Source of the DNA: Acetobacter ghanensis
Lineage (GTDB): Bacteria > Pseudomonadota > Alphaproteobacteria > Acetobacterales > Acetobacteraceae
NCBI RefSeq assembly: GCF_001499675.1
Contig: NZ_LN609302.1
Location: forward strand, 714,896-778,895
DNA length: 64,000 nucleotides
Reading direction: 5' to 3'
Each line of letters begins with the position of its first letter. The first letter of the stretch is position 1. A model generated the notes under the pieces. That model ran no database searches. It was not told the origin of the DNA and saw nothing but the letters and a program-made list of their open reading frames with translations. The translations under genes were made by a program, and so were the position numbers. Shown in pieces: positions 55,223-63,540 of this stretch.

Positions 55223-56248
55223 ATGCGTTTTTCAGTCAGGTCTGGAATGTGTCTGGCCGTCATGACAACCTTCCTTACGGCACTTCCAGCAGCGTCTCGG
55301 GCCGAGAGCGTGACCGGTGCAGGTTCCAGCTTTGCCGCTCCGATTTATGAAGGTTGGGGTGCTGTCGCAAAATCCGCCACTGGCGTAACCATTAACTACC
55401 AGAGCGTTGGGTCCAGCGCAGGTCAGAACCAGATTGTGGCTGGCACGGTTGATTTTGGTGCGTCTGATGCGCCGATGGATGCCCAGAAGCTGGAAACCAA
55501 CCATCTGTTCCAGTTCCCCACCGTTATGGGTGGCATTGTTCCGGTTGTGAACATCCCCGGTGGCATCAAGCCTGATACCCTGACGCTGAGCGGGGATGTG
55601 CTGGCTGACATTTATGCAGGTTCCATTACCTCTTGGAACGACCCCAAAATTGCGGCGCTGAACCCGGGCGTTAAACTGCCGGATGTTGCTATTGCGCCTG
55701 TTCACCGCGCGGATGGTTCGGGCACGACCTTCGTGTTCACCTCTTATCTGGCCGGGTCCTCTGCTTCGTGGAAAGAAAACTACGGTGCTGGCACATCCAT
55801 TAGCTGGCCCGGTGGTCTGGGTGCTCGCGGGAATGACGGCGTGGCCGCCACCGTGCAGAATACCGAAGGTGGCATTGGCTATGTTGAATACGCCTATGCT
55901 AGCCGTAACCACCTGACCACTGTTCGCCTGCGCAACCATGCTGGTGCCAGTGTCGCCGCTGGTATGAACAGCTTCTCCCATGCCGCACAGGCTGCTGACT
56001 GGGCACATGCATCCCATTTTGCAGTCAACCTGCTGGACACGGATGGCCAGGAAGCATGGCCGATTATGTCTGCAACCTACGTGCTGGTTCCGGTTCCTGC
56101 CCGTCATGCTGACCGTGATCAGGCTGTGCAGAAGTTCTTTAGCTGGAGCTTCAGCAACGGGGACAGCATTGCAACCAAGCTGGACTACGTGCCGCTGCCC
56201 AACGCAGTTAAGGACAGCATTATGTCCGCATGGAAAAGCGGTAAATAA
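55223..56248 (+). CDS. pstS: Phosphate-binding protein PstS
   Basis: A 341-residue periplasmic phosphate receptor. Signal peptide MCLAVMTTFLTALPAASRAE. Binding residues lie in GAGSSFAAPIYEGW, YQSVGSSAGQNQIVAGTVDF, FGASDAPM and HRADGSGTTFVFTSYL. ATG 55223 is used. pstC, pstA, pstB and phoU do not follow; a terminator and a porin gene come next, so the transporter core is elsewhere. Confidence 0.95.
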   Translation: MRFSVRSGMCLAVMTTFLTALPAASRAESVTGAGSSFAAPIYEGWGAVAKSATGVTINYQSVGSSAGQNQIVAGTVDFGASDAPMDAQKLETNHLFQFPTVMGGIVPVVNIPGGIKPDTLTLSGDVLADIYAGSITSWNDPKIAALNPGVKLPDVAIAPVHRADGSGTTFVFTSYLAGSSASWKENYGAGTSISWPGGLGARGNDGVAATVQNTEGGIGYVEYAYASRNHLTTVRLRNHAGASVAAGMNSFSHAAQAADWAHASHFAVNLLDTDGQEAWPIMSATYVLVPVPARHADRDQAVQKFFSWSFSNGDSIATKLDYVPLPNAVKDSIMSAWKSGK

Positions 56249-56290
56249 TTATTCCTGTATAAGAAATACTGTGTATTTGAGCTTACTGGA

Positions 56291-56319
56291 AAGCGGCCCG
56301 GAAACGGGTCGCTTTTTTT
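56291..56319 (+). terminator. Terminator after pstS
   Basis: AAGCGGCCCG-GAAA-CGGGTCGCTT (10 bp, one G-U, GAAA tetraloop) followed by TTTTT. Confidence 0.9.
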
Positions 56320-56326
56320 CATAAAT

Positions 56327-56355
56327 CTGTAACGAAACCATCACCGAAGCATCAC
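56327..56355 (+). promoter_or_regulatory. Triple Pho box upstream of the porin gene
   Basis: CTGTAAC (56327), CCATCAC (56338) and GCATCAC (56349) repeat with an 11-nt period, as at pstS, about 50 nt before the porin start. The porin is therefore a likely PhoB target. Confidence 0.75.
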
Positions 56356-56406
56356 GCACAAAAAGTTTATGGCGGGTTATTCACGGCTCATCGTTCTTAT
56401 CATGGA

Positions 56407-58131
56407 ATGGCCACAATGCGCTGTAACTCGCTTTTTTCTTCTGTTGCTCTAACGTCTTTTATGTTGGCTGGAATCGCTCCTGTGGCCGAGGCGGCTTCCA
56501 CTGAGGATTCCGAAATTCGCTTGCTGCGTGCGGAAATGTCCCAGATGCGTCGGGATATGCAGCAGCAGATCGTCACCCTCAAGCATCAGCTGGCTAAAAG
56601 CGATGCGACCACAAAAGGCCGCGTGGGTCAGGCTGCAAGCCAAGGCCGTAAGACCATGCATGTGGCTGACGGTAACTACGACCCGAACGTGCAGTTTGGT
56701 GAGCAGGAACCCCTCAAAAAAATTGCTCCCCTGTCCGGCGTAGGCACGCCCCCGTCTGACCGTGGTGACACCATGTCCTGGAAGGACTTCAAAGCTGCCA
56801 CGGCACAGGATGAAGAAGTCCGCATTGGTGGCATGATTGTCGGTTTTCCCAAGGGGCGCTTTACGGTTTCCTCTGAAGACGGCGCTTATGGCTTTTCCGT
56901 TGGTCTGGCATTCCATGAAGACTTCGGCGGTTTCCTCGGCGGTGGTCACCGCAGCGGGAATACTGCAAACGGTGATTTTGGTGGCTTTACGGAAAATGCC
57001 CGTCGTATCCGTATTCCGTTCACATTCCGCTATAAGGATTGGGTGGCTAACGTAACGCCGGATCTGGGTGCTGGTGGCGCCGACGGTAACAGCACGGATC
57101 AGGGTCTGTACGAAGCAAACCTGAACTACACCGGTTTGCGTAACACGATCCTGACGGTCGGTTATTTCCAGCCGCGCGTGACGGAAGAGGATTCCGAAAG
57201 CTCGAACGACTTCGAAATGATGGAACGTCCCGCCATTACCGATGCCGTTCGTAAAATTGCTGCAGGTGACGCCCGCTTCAGCTTTGGTGGTCTGCATTAC
57301 GAAAAACGTTGGTGGATTGCATCTTACTTTACGGGCCAGACTTATGGCGATCGTAAGAGCAACTCTTCCGGTGTGGGTGATCTGAACAGCCAGACGGGGG
57401 CAACCTTCCGTGCAGCTGGGAGGCCGTATGTGTCGAAAGACATTGATGTGCATGTTGGTATTTCAGCCATCAGTGCTTTCAAGGTGGCCGAAACCTGCAC
57501 GAGTGCTACCAACAGCGCCAGCTGCTCGCGTTCTTACAAGTTCAGCCAGTCGCCTGAAGTTAATCTGACCAGCACCAATCTGGTTTCCGCTACGATTGGG
57601 AATGCGTCTTCTGTCTGGTCTGCTGGTCCAGAACTGGGCTTCCGTTGGAAGAAGATGGTTCTTAAAGGGGAATACTACAACATTGGTGTTAATCGCGGGA
57701 ATCAGGCGATTACCAATGTGTCCGATGCTGTGTCCCAGAAAACGGTTCACATGCAGGGTTACTATGGTTCTGCCAACTATACCCTGTTTGGCAAAGGGCG
57801 CGAATACAACATCAAGGAAGGCGCATTCGGCGCTCCGGGTGTTGAGCATGAATTTGACCCCGCACGTGGTTACTGGGGTGCGCTGGAAATCACTGGGCGT
57901 TACAGCGTAACCGACTTTAGCGATGTTTCCGCAGATATCCGTGGTGGTCGTCAGACCGTGTGGTCCGGTGGTATCAACTGGTATCCTAACCGCCACTTCC
58001 GCGTCATGCTTGACTTCAACCACTTCATTGTTTCCCGCACGGCTACCGGTGGTGGCATGAGTGCCTCTGCATGGAACTCTGCGGGCCGCGATGGCAACTC
58101 TTTTGCTGCGCGTGTGCAGGCTGCTTTCTAA
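56407..58131 (+). CDS. OprO/OprP-like outer-membrane porin
   Basis: A 574-residue outer-membrane protein. Signal peptide SSVALTSFMLAGIAPVAEAA is followed by a coiled-coil segment (EIRLLRAEMSQMRRDMQQQI), likely for trimerisation or cell-wall contact. The barrel has alternating strands such as FTFRYKDWVANVTPDLG, TILTVGYFQPRV and FRVMLDFNHFIVS, and ends in aromatic Phe (ARVQAAF), the usual outer-membrane sorting signal. Relatives OprP/OprO are phosphate/polyphosphate channels in Pseudomonas; the Pho box supports that role. Start ATG 56407 or 56416. Confidence 0.85.
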   Translation: MATMRCNSLFSSVALTSFMLAGIAPVAEAASTEDSEIRLLRAEMSQMRRDMQQQIVTLKHQLAKSDATTKGRVGQAASQGRKTMHVADGNYDPNVQFGEQEPLKKIAPLSGVGTPPSDRGDTMSWKDFKAATAQDEEVRIGGMIVGFPKGRFTVSSEDGAYGFSVGLAFHEDFGGFLGGGHRSGNTANGDFGGFTENARRIRIPFTFRYKDWVANVTPDLGAGGADGNSTDQGLYEANLNYTGLRNTILTVGYFQPRVTEEDSESSNDFEMMERPAITDAVRKIAAGDARFSFGGLHYEKRWWIASYFTGQTYGDRKSNSSGVGDLNSQTGATFRAAGRPYVSKDIDVHVGISAISAFKVAETCTSATNSASCSRSYKFSQSPEVNLTSTNLVSATIGNASSVWSAGPELGFRWKKMVLKGEYYNIGVNRGNQAITNVSDAVSQKTVHMQGYYGSANYTLFGKGREYNIKEGAFGAPGVEHEFDPARGYWGALEITGRYSVTDFSDVSADIRGGRQTVWSGGINWYPNRHFRVMLDFNHFIVSRTATGGGMSASAWNSAGRDGNSFAARVQAAF

Positions 58132-58170
58132 AGCTTGCTGCCTCTGGCTTCGGTCAGGAATTCAGTGTGG

Positions 58171-58203
58171 AAAAGGGCCATTCTTACGAATGGCCCTTTT
58201 TTT
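58171..58203 (+). terminator. Terminator after the porin gene
   Basis: AAAAGGGCCATTC-TTAC-GAATGGCCCTTTT, a 13-bp perfect stem followed by further T. Confidence 0.93.
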
Positions 58204-58263
58204 ATGCTCGGTATGGAAGGGGGGTTTTGAAGCCATATCCCAGTAAAGGGGTGGCACCCCACG

Positions 58264-58303
58264 CCTGCATGATGGGTGCTGTCGGGGAGAGCCATCATGC
58301 AGG
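58264..58303. repeat. 12-bp inverted repeat near the end of the glycine-zipper gene
   Basis: CCTGCATGATGG and CCATCATGCAGG are perfect inverted copies with a 16-nt spacer, between the porin terminator and the lipoprotein stop. It may be the lipoprotein terminator on the minus strand, though no U-tract follows. Confidence 0.6.
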
Positions 58304-58324
58304 TGGTTGTGTTGATGTAGGAAG

Positions 58325-58771
58325 TTAGTAGCGGCTGTAACCGTAAGCGGCCTGCGGTGCGGGCAGGACGTTTTTGTAAGAGATCATGCACGCCACATAC
58401 GCGTTGTTATACTGCGTCTGTATGCCGCCCTGCTGGCTGTTGGAATAGAGGCTTCCCCCCAGACCACCGCCCATGGCCCCGGCAGCAGCACCAATGCCTG
58501 CGCCTGTGCCGCCGCCGGCAGCAGCACCCAGCCCGGCACCCAGTGCTGTGGCAGCCAACCCGCCATAAATGGCTTTATGGTTCTGGCGTTCAGCCTGCCC
58601 CTGTACGGCAGCCGCAGCCTGAGAGCGGCAGAAATTCTGTTCCTGTAGGAACTGTCCATAATTCTTGCCCGGACCGGGAAGAACCTGTGCAGTCGGCCCC
58701 ATGGGGGTTTCGGCGCAGCCAGCCAGCAAAAGAGCAGGCAGGAAAGCATAGGACAGCGCTTTGAGCTTCAT
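58325..58771 (-). CDS. Glycine-zipper lipoprotein
   Basis: A 148-residue lipoprotein with signal MKLKALSYAFLPALLLAGC (lipobox LAGC). A basic stretch precedes a glycine-zipper helix pair (GGLAATALGAGLGAAAGGG, GAGIGAAAGAMGGGLGGSL), typical of membrane-inserting YMGG-like or SlyB-like proteins. Two further cysteines (NFCRSQ and YVACMI) may pair. The C-terminus is Ala/Tyr-rich. Function is unknown; such proteins often belong to envelope-stress regulons. The start codon lies in the hairpin at 58768-58815. Confidence 0.85.
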   Translation of the reverse strand: MKLKALSYAFLPALLLAGCAETPMGPTAQVLPGPGKNYGQFLQEQNFCRSQAAAAVQGQAERQNHKAIYGGLAATALGAGLGAAAGGGTGAGIGAAAGAMGGGLGGSLYSNSQQGGIQTQYNNAYVACMISYKNVLPAPQAAYGYSRY

Positions 58772-58815
58772 CTCACTTTACTCCAGATATATTGGATGAT
58801 CTTAAAGTGAGATGA
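58768..58815 (-). promoter_or_regulatory. Start-codon-sequestering hairpin of the glycine-zipper lipoprotein
   Basis: On the minus strand TCATCTCACTTTA and TAAAGTGAGATGA are perfect 13-bp inverted copies with a 22-nt loop. The ATG start (58769-58771) lies in the 3' arm, and the GGAG ribosome site ends the loop. The stem is AU-rich. It could act as a thermosensor or protein-bound switch; this is inference. Confidence 0.65.
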
Positions 58816-58854
58816 CTATGTCATTTTTTAGGTAAGAGAGGAATAATAGAAAAA

Positions 58855-58890
58855 GGGAAAAAGGCCGTCTTGTTCAGGCAGCCTTTTCCC
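58855..58890 (-). terminator. Terminator of the CNNM/CBS gene
   Basis: On the minus strand a stem of about 10 bp (GGGAAAAGGC with GCCTTTTTCCC, one bulged base) is followed by a T-rich stretch (TTTTTCTATTATT), just after the CBS gene stop at 58909. Confidence 0.8.
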
Positions 58891-58908
58891 CTTTTTTCTA
58901 CTTGTGGT

Positions 58909-60216
58909 TCAAGGTGCGGTATTCAGCCGCGTGACCAGAAGCTGGTTGATGCGGAACCCTTCCACATCCACAACTTCAAACCGGAATCCGGCGGCATCTA
59001 CCCTGTCGGTCTTGCGTGCCATGCGGCGCAGTCGGTGCATGATAAAGCCGCTGATTGTATCAAACTGGTCATGGTCTGGCAGGTTGAGAATATGCAGTTC
59101 ACGCATGACCTCCCCAATGGGGGCTGCACCATCCACCAGCCAGGAGTTGGCGTCACGCTGAACAATGGCTTGCTCTTCAAACGGGCTGGCCAGTCCATCC
59201 ATCAGCACGCCCATAATATCCTTGAAGGTAATGAGCCCCACAACCAGCCCGTACTCGTTGACCACCAGCGCAAAGCCTACGCCGGAGGTGTCAAATTGGG
59301 CTAGTGTGTCCCACAGGTTCAGCGTTTCGGGAACAGACGGAACATCACGCCGCATACGGGCAATGGGGTTGCTATGGGGGCGGCCGGACGGGGCAATGGA
59401 CGGGTCCACAACCGAGGCCAGCACGTCTTCCGCACGGATGGAGCCAATAACCTTGTCCAGACCGCCATTGCAGAGCGGATAGCGCGAATAAGGCTCCATA
59501 CGCACTTTTTCATGGTTATGTTCGGGGGTGTCCTGAATATCCAGAAAAATGATCTCATCACGCGGGGTCATGGCGGACGTAACCGAGCGGTCTTGTAGCC
59601 CCAGAACATTCTCGATCATCTGGTGTTCCTGCTGGAGCAGGGCACCAGAGGCGGTGCCAGCAGCCAGAATGGCGTGCAGATCTTCCGGTGTTACAGGCTC
59701 CACGGCGGATGCGGCAGGGATTTTGAGCGCCTTGAGCACCACATCGGAAATTTTGGAGAAAATCCAAACAAACGGATAGAGAATACGCAAAGCCACACGG
59801 GGGAACCAGCCAACGGCCAGCGCCACCTTGTCCGGGTTGCTCATGGCCACCCGCTTGGGCAACAGGTCCGCAAACAAGACGAATGTGCCGGTTACAAAAA
59901 TAAAGCTTAGCGTGGATGCAAGGTTTTGCGCCCACCAGTCAGAGAGCTTCCACCGGGTAAAAAAATCCGCCAGTGGTGGAGACAGCATTTCGGAGCTGAC
60001 AATACCCCCCATAATGCCCACGCCATTCAGGCATATCTGAATAACGGTAATGACCTGGCCGCTGTTGCGGCGGAGTGCCAGAAAGGCCTGGGCACGTGGG
60101 TCTCCTGCATCTGCACGGCTGCGGAGCCTGACTTCTCGTGCGGCAGCAAAGGAAATTTCAGAAAGCGCGATCAGGATACTGACCGCGATAAGCAGAACAA
60201 GGGTCAACAGACCCAT
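58909..60216 (-). CDS. CNNM/CBS-domain membrane protein (HlyC/CorC family)
   Basis: A 435-residue protein with an N-terminal CNNM membrane domain (GLLTLVLLIAVSILIALSEI, LSFIFVTGTFVLFADLLPKR), two CBS domains (VTSAMTPRDEIIFLDIQ and VNEYGLVVGLITFKDIMG) and a C-terminal CorC/HlyC domain (SWLVDGAAPIGEVMRELHI, DVEGFRINQLLVTRL). Relatives act in magnesium/cobalt efflux or are called hemolysin-like. ATG 60216 is chosen because MGLLTLVLL begins the first helix; in-frame upstream sequence to 60327 is unlike the family. Confidence 0.9.
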   Translation of the reverse strand: MGLLTLVLLIAVSILIALSEISFAAAREVRLRSRADAGDPRAQAFLALRRNSGQVITVIQICLNGVGIMGGIVSSEMLSPPLADFFTRWKLSDWWAQNLASTLSFIFVTGTFVLFADLLPKRVAMSNPDKVALAVGWFPRVALRILYPFVWIFSKISDVVLKALKIPAASAVEPVTPEDLHAILAAGTASGALLQQEHQMIENVLGLQDRSVTSAMTPRDEIIFLDIQDTPEHNHEKVRMEPYSRYPLCNGGLDKVIGSIRAEDVLASVVDPSIAPSGRPHSNPIARMRRDVPSVPETLNLWDTLAQFDTSGVGFALVVNEYGLVVGLITFKDIMGVLMDGLASPFEEQAIVQRDANSWLVDGAAPIGEVMRELHILNLPDHDQFDTISGFIMHRLRRMARKTDRVDAAGFRFEVVDVEGFRINQLLVTRLNTAP

Positions 60217-60457
60217 AATGAACAGGAGCAAGAGAAAGTCCGCTATACTGTTAAGATGGCACAGTATGAACAAAAAGTGAGCCGCTGACCAGCGTGATTC
60301 CTCCTGTATTTTTTCTGTCATGGACAACAGGAGTGCGACTTCAAAACTCTGTCAGGTCGGGACGGATGGCCTTTGCAGGCGTTGGTGAGACGCTAGCGTG
60401 TTTTGGTGCGTCCCATGCGGGACGCATTGTTTGATCAATCCAGCCGGACAGAAGCCG

Positions 60458-61441
60458 ATGTTTGATGCTCTTTACCTCGAAAAAGAAGCTCCTGATGGCC
60501 AGACCGCCACAATACGGAGCCTGCCCGAAAGCGCTTTGCCTGAAGATGAGGTGATTGTGCGCGTGCATTGGTCGGGGCTGAATTACAAGGATGCGTTGGT
60601 CATTACCGGGCGCGGCCCAGTGGTCAAAACATGGCCAATGGTGCCGGGGATTGATTTTGCTGGTGTGGTTGAGCGTTCCTCCAGTCCTGATTTCCATTTT
60701 GGACAGAAGGTTATGCTGACAGGCTGGGGTGTTGGCGAGAAACATTGGGGTGGTCTGGCACAAAAAGCATGTGTGCCCGGAGCATGGTTGCAGCCTTTGC
60801 CGCAGGATTTGACCTGCCAGCAGGCCATGGCGCTGGGGACTGCGGGTTTTACGGCCATGCTGTGCGTGCAGGCACTGGTGCGTGAAGGCGTGGGGCCAAA
60901 CAATGGCCCTGTTCTGGTCACAGGTGCTACGGGCGGGGTGGGGAGTATTGCGCTTATGCTGCTGGCCGGCATGGGGTATGAGGTAGTGGCTGTAACAGGG
61001 CGGTTGGAAGAGCAACCCTATTTGCAGCGGCTTGGCGCGTCCGAAGTGCTTGCCCGGTCGCATTTTGAAATGCCTTCGCGCCCATTGGAAAAAGCCCGTT
61101 GGGCGGGGGCGGTGGATGTGGTGGGCGGTCAGGTTCTGGCCTCTGTTTGCGCATCCATGAAGCCGCAGGGCGTTGTGGCAGCCTGTGGTCTGGCTGGTGG
61201 GATGAATTTTCCTGCAACGGTTGCCCCGTTTATTCTGCGAGGCGTGACGCTTGTGGGGATAGACAGCGTTCTGTGCCCCAGAACGGTGCGGCAGGAGGCG
61301 TGGAACCGTCTGGCTGTCCGGGTGGATAAAACCCTGCTTGCGAGCATGACGCGGGTTATCCCTTTGTCGGAAGCAATAGCGGCATCCGAGGATCTGCTGA
61401 ATGGAAGAATCAAGGGCCGTCTGGTGGTCGAGATACCCTAA
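60458..61441 (+). CDS. acuI: Acrylyl-CoA reductase (AcuI/YhdH family)
   Basis: A 327-residue zinc-free medium-chain dehydrogenase that reduces acryloyl-CoA to propionyl-CoA with NADPH. Family marks: WSGLNYKDALVITGRGP, MVPGIDFAGVV, GWGVGEKHWGGLAQKA, the NADPH loop VTGATGGVGSIAL and the terminal LNGRIKGRLVVEI. ATG 60458 matches MFDALYLEK. It detoxifies acrylyl-CoA in many bacteria. It stands alone between the CBS gene and the AT-rich region. Confidence 0.93.
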   Translation: MFDALYLEKEAPDGQTATIRSLPESALPEDEVIVRVHWSGLNYKDALVITGRGPVVKTWPMVPGIDFAGVVERSSSPDFHFGQKVMLTGWGVGEKHWGGLAQKACVPGAWLQPLPQDLTCQQAMALGTAGFTAMLCVQALVREGVGPNNGPVLVTGATGGVGSIALMLLAGMGYEVVAVTGRLEEQPYLQRLGASEVLARSHFEMPSRPLEKARWAGAVDVVGGQVLASVCASMKPQGVVAACGLAGGMNFPATVAPFILRGVTLVGIDSVLCPRTVRQEAWNRLAVRVDKTLLASMTRVIPLSEAIAASEDLLNGRIKGRLVVEIP

Positions 61442-61746
61442 AGTTCAGGTTTGTACCGCTGGGAGCGGACTGCTTACTGCATATGATAATTTAATAGAAA
61501 CTGTAAGTTTGTGGGTGCGGATAATCCTTCATGTCAGGAAATCTGCTGAACCACCGATAAATAAAATAATAAAAATATAAATTTACAATAAATATATCTG
61601 CAAAACAAAACACATAAAAACAAAACGATGATTAAAATAAAAACAAATTCATAATTATAATTTTTAGTAATTTATTTTAACGATACTTCACGAAATATAA
61701 ATTGAAATTGTGAAAATCGTGAGGAATTTTTACATAAAATCATGGA

Positions 61747-61764
61747 GTTGAGAAAATTCTCAAC
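61747..61764. promoter_or_regulatory. Palindromic operator candidate upstream of cydD
   Basis: GTTGAGAA-AA-TTCTCAAC is a perfect 8-bp inverted repeat with a 2-nt spacer. It resembles TTGA...TCAA FNR/CRP half-sites but is 2 nt too wide, so another dimeric regulator is more likely. Confidence 0.55.
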
Positions 61765-61775
61765 ATCCAGTTCCC

Positions 61776-61789
61776 TTGACTGTGATCAT
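61776..61789 (+). promoter_or_regulatory. FNR/CRP-like box upstream of cydD
   Basis: TTGAC-TGTG-ATCAT matches the FNR consensus TTGAT-N4-ATCAA at 8 of 10 positions. It overlaps TTGACT, 15 nt from TATAAT (61797-61802). Oxygen-dependent control of cytochrome bd assembly would fit. Confidence 0.5.
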
Positions 61790-61833
61790 ATTCAAATATA
61801 ATGAAACATAATTGTTAAATTAATTATGTAAGT

Positions 61834-63540
61834 ATGTTCATCATGGCACCCACATCCGCTCGCAATGGCGGCACAGATATGACAAGAGGGCTGGCACGCA
61901 TAGCGCGTGGCTGGCTGCTTGGTTCGGTGCTTGCTGGTGGCGTGTCGGCTGTTTTGCTGGTGGGCCAGTTTATTTTTCTGGCGCATGTGGTGGATGACGT
62001 TGCGTTTCATGGACATGCGCCAGAAGCGGAATGGCATGAAGTCGCGCTTATTCTTGTCTGTCTTATAGGGCAGGTGGGGGCGCGTTTTGCTTCCGATATT
62101 ATGGGAACACAGGCAGGCCTGCGGGTGGCCAGCCACGTGCGGGGCCAGTTGCTGACGCATCTGTTTTCTGTTGGGCCTGTTGCCTGTGCGCGTGTGCCCG
62201 CCGGGGAGGTGGTCACTACGTTTACGGAAGGCGCGGATGCGCTGGTGCCCTATTTTGCCCGTTATATTCCCTCTGCAGCCATGATGGTGGTTCTGCCCTT
62301 GCTTATTCTGGCCGTAGTGGGCGGGGTGGATGGATGGAGTTTTTTGGTTCTGGCCTGCACAGGCCCGCTTGTTCCGGTTTTTATGGCGTTTGTAGGGTAT
62401 GGTGCGCAGGCTGTTATGGACCGGCAGTGGCGTCAGCTTTCCCTGCTGGGCGGTAGTTTTCTGGACGCTTTGCGCGGGCTTAAAACCCTGCGTCTTTTTG
62501 GGCGCACGCAAGGGAGCCTCGACCGCATTGCTCAGTTGGCAGATGCCCATCGGCGTACCACCCTGTCAGTTATGCGGGTGGCGTTCCTGACCTCTGCTGT
62601 GCTGGAGTTTTTCTCCAGCCTTTCCATTGCTCTGGTCGCTGTTGTGTTTGGTACCCGGCTACTGGCAGGCACGGCAGATTTCCGCTCTGCTTTTTTGGTG
62701 TTGCTGCTGGCGCCGGAATATTTCATGCCTCTGCGCACCTTTTCTGCCAGCTACCATGCCCGGCAGAATGCTAATGCTGCCATGACCACTTTGGGGCGGT
62801 TGCTGGCTTTGCCCGCATTGACGCGCCGTTATGGTGCGCAGCTTCCGCAGTGCGTGGACGGTGTGGCGGAAATACGCTGCCAAGGTATGGAAGTGTGCAA
62901 TCAGGACGGTGCTTCGGTTCTGCACAATGTGACCTGCCATTTCACCCGGAACAGTCTGACCGTTTTAACAGGCATGAGCGGTGCGGGGAAAACCACGTTG
63001 TTGCAGACATTGCTGGGCTTTTTATCGCCCACAGCTGGCGAGCTGGAAGCCTGCGATGTGTCGGGGCGTCCTGTGCCGCTGCAAACCTTGCGTATGGCAT
63101 GGGTGCCGCAGCGCCCACTTATGGTGTTTGGCACCGTGGCGGACAACCTGCGCCTTGGTGCGCCGGAGGCGGATGCAGCCCAGTTACGCCATGCCGCTGA
63201 GCAGGCTGATGTCTTGGACTTTATCGAGGCTCTGCCAGATGGATTTGAGACGCATATAGGGGAGCGTGGGGCGCGCCTGTCTGGCGGTCAGGTGCGCCGT
63301 TTGGCGCTTGCACGGGCATTGCTGCGCAACCCGGATGTTCTGGTGCTGGATGAACCAACTGCGGGGTTGGATGCCGCCAGCGCCATGCGTGTGACCAACG
63401 CCATATGCCGCTGTGTTGTGGGGCGTATTGTTGTGGTCGCAACCCATCGGCAGGCTTTGGCTGCACGGGCAAACAGGGTGCTGCATGTGGCTGATGGCAC
63501 GGTTGAGGAATTCTCCCCGCAACAGGAGACCGTGGCATGA
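61834..63540 (+). CDS. cydD: CydD, ABC exporter subunit for cytochrome bd assembly
   Basis: A 568-residue fused permease-ATPase. Six transmembrane helices span residues about 25-310 (LLGSVLAGGVSAVLLVGQFI, AMMVVLPLLILAVVGGV). The ATPase has Walker A GMSGAGKTT near residue 384, the signature RLSGGQVRRLALARAL and Walker B VLVLDEPTAGLD. With CydC it exports glutathione/cysteine and is needed for heme insertion into cytochrome bd oxidase. Start ATG 61834 or 61843; neither has a strong ribosome site. cydC overlaps its stop by 4 bases. Confidence 0.92.
   Translation: MFIMAPTSARNGGTDMTRGLARIARGWLLGSVLAGGVSAVLLVGQFIFLAHVVDDVAFHGHAPEAEWHEVALILVCLIGQVGARFASDIMGTQAGLRVASHVRGQLLTHLFSVGPVACARVPAGEVVTTFTEGADALVPYFARYIPSAAMMVVLPLLILAVVGGVDGWSFLVLACTGPLVPVFMAFVGYGAQAVMDRQWRQLSLLGGSFLDALRGLKTLRLFGRTQGSLDRIAQLADAHRRTTLSVMRVAFLTSAVLEFFSSLSIALVAVVFGTRLLAGTADFRSAFLVLLLAPEYFMPLRTFSASYHARQNANAAMTTLGRLLALPALTRRYGAQLPQCVDGVAEIRCQGMEVCNQDGASVLHNVTCHFTRNSLTVLTGMSGAGKTTLLQTLLGFLSPTAGELEACDVSGRPVPLQTLRMAWVPQRPLMVFGTVADNLRLGAPEADAAQLRHAAEQADVLDFIEALPDGFETHIGERGARLSGGQVRRLALARALLRNPDVLVLDEPTAGLDAASAMRVTNAICRCVVGRIVVVATHRQALAARANRVLHVADGTVEEFSPQQETVA

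Larger units (their letters stand above)
61442..61833. other. AT-rich intergenic leader upstream of cydDC
   Basis: About 390 nt without a gene, far richer in A and T than the rest of the window, especially 61560-61760 where many stretches lack G or C. It contains a palindrome at 61747-61764, an FNR-like box at 61776-61789 and TATAAT at 61797-61802. It looks like a curved, regulated promoter or a site bound by a nucleoid protein. Confidence 0.65.

Noticed and set aside
61747..61764. Treating the GTTGAGAA palindrome as an FNR site
   Set aside because: Half-sites are 2 nt too far apart for FNR; kept as an unassigned operator.
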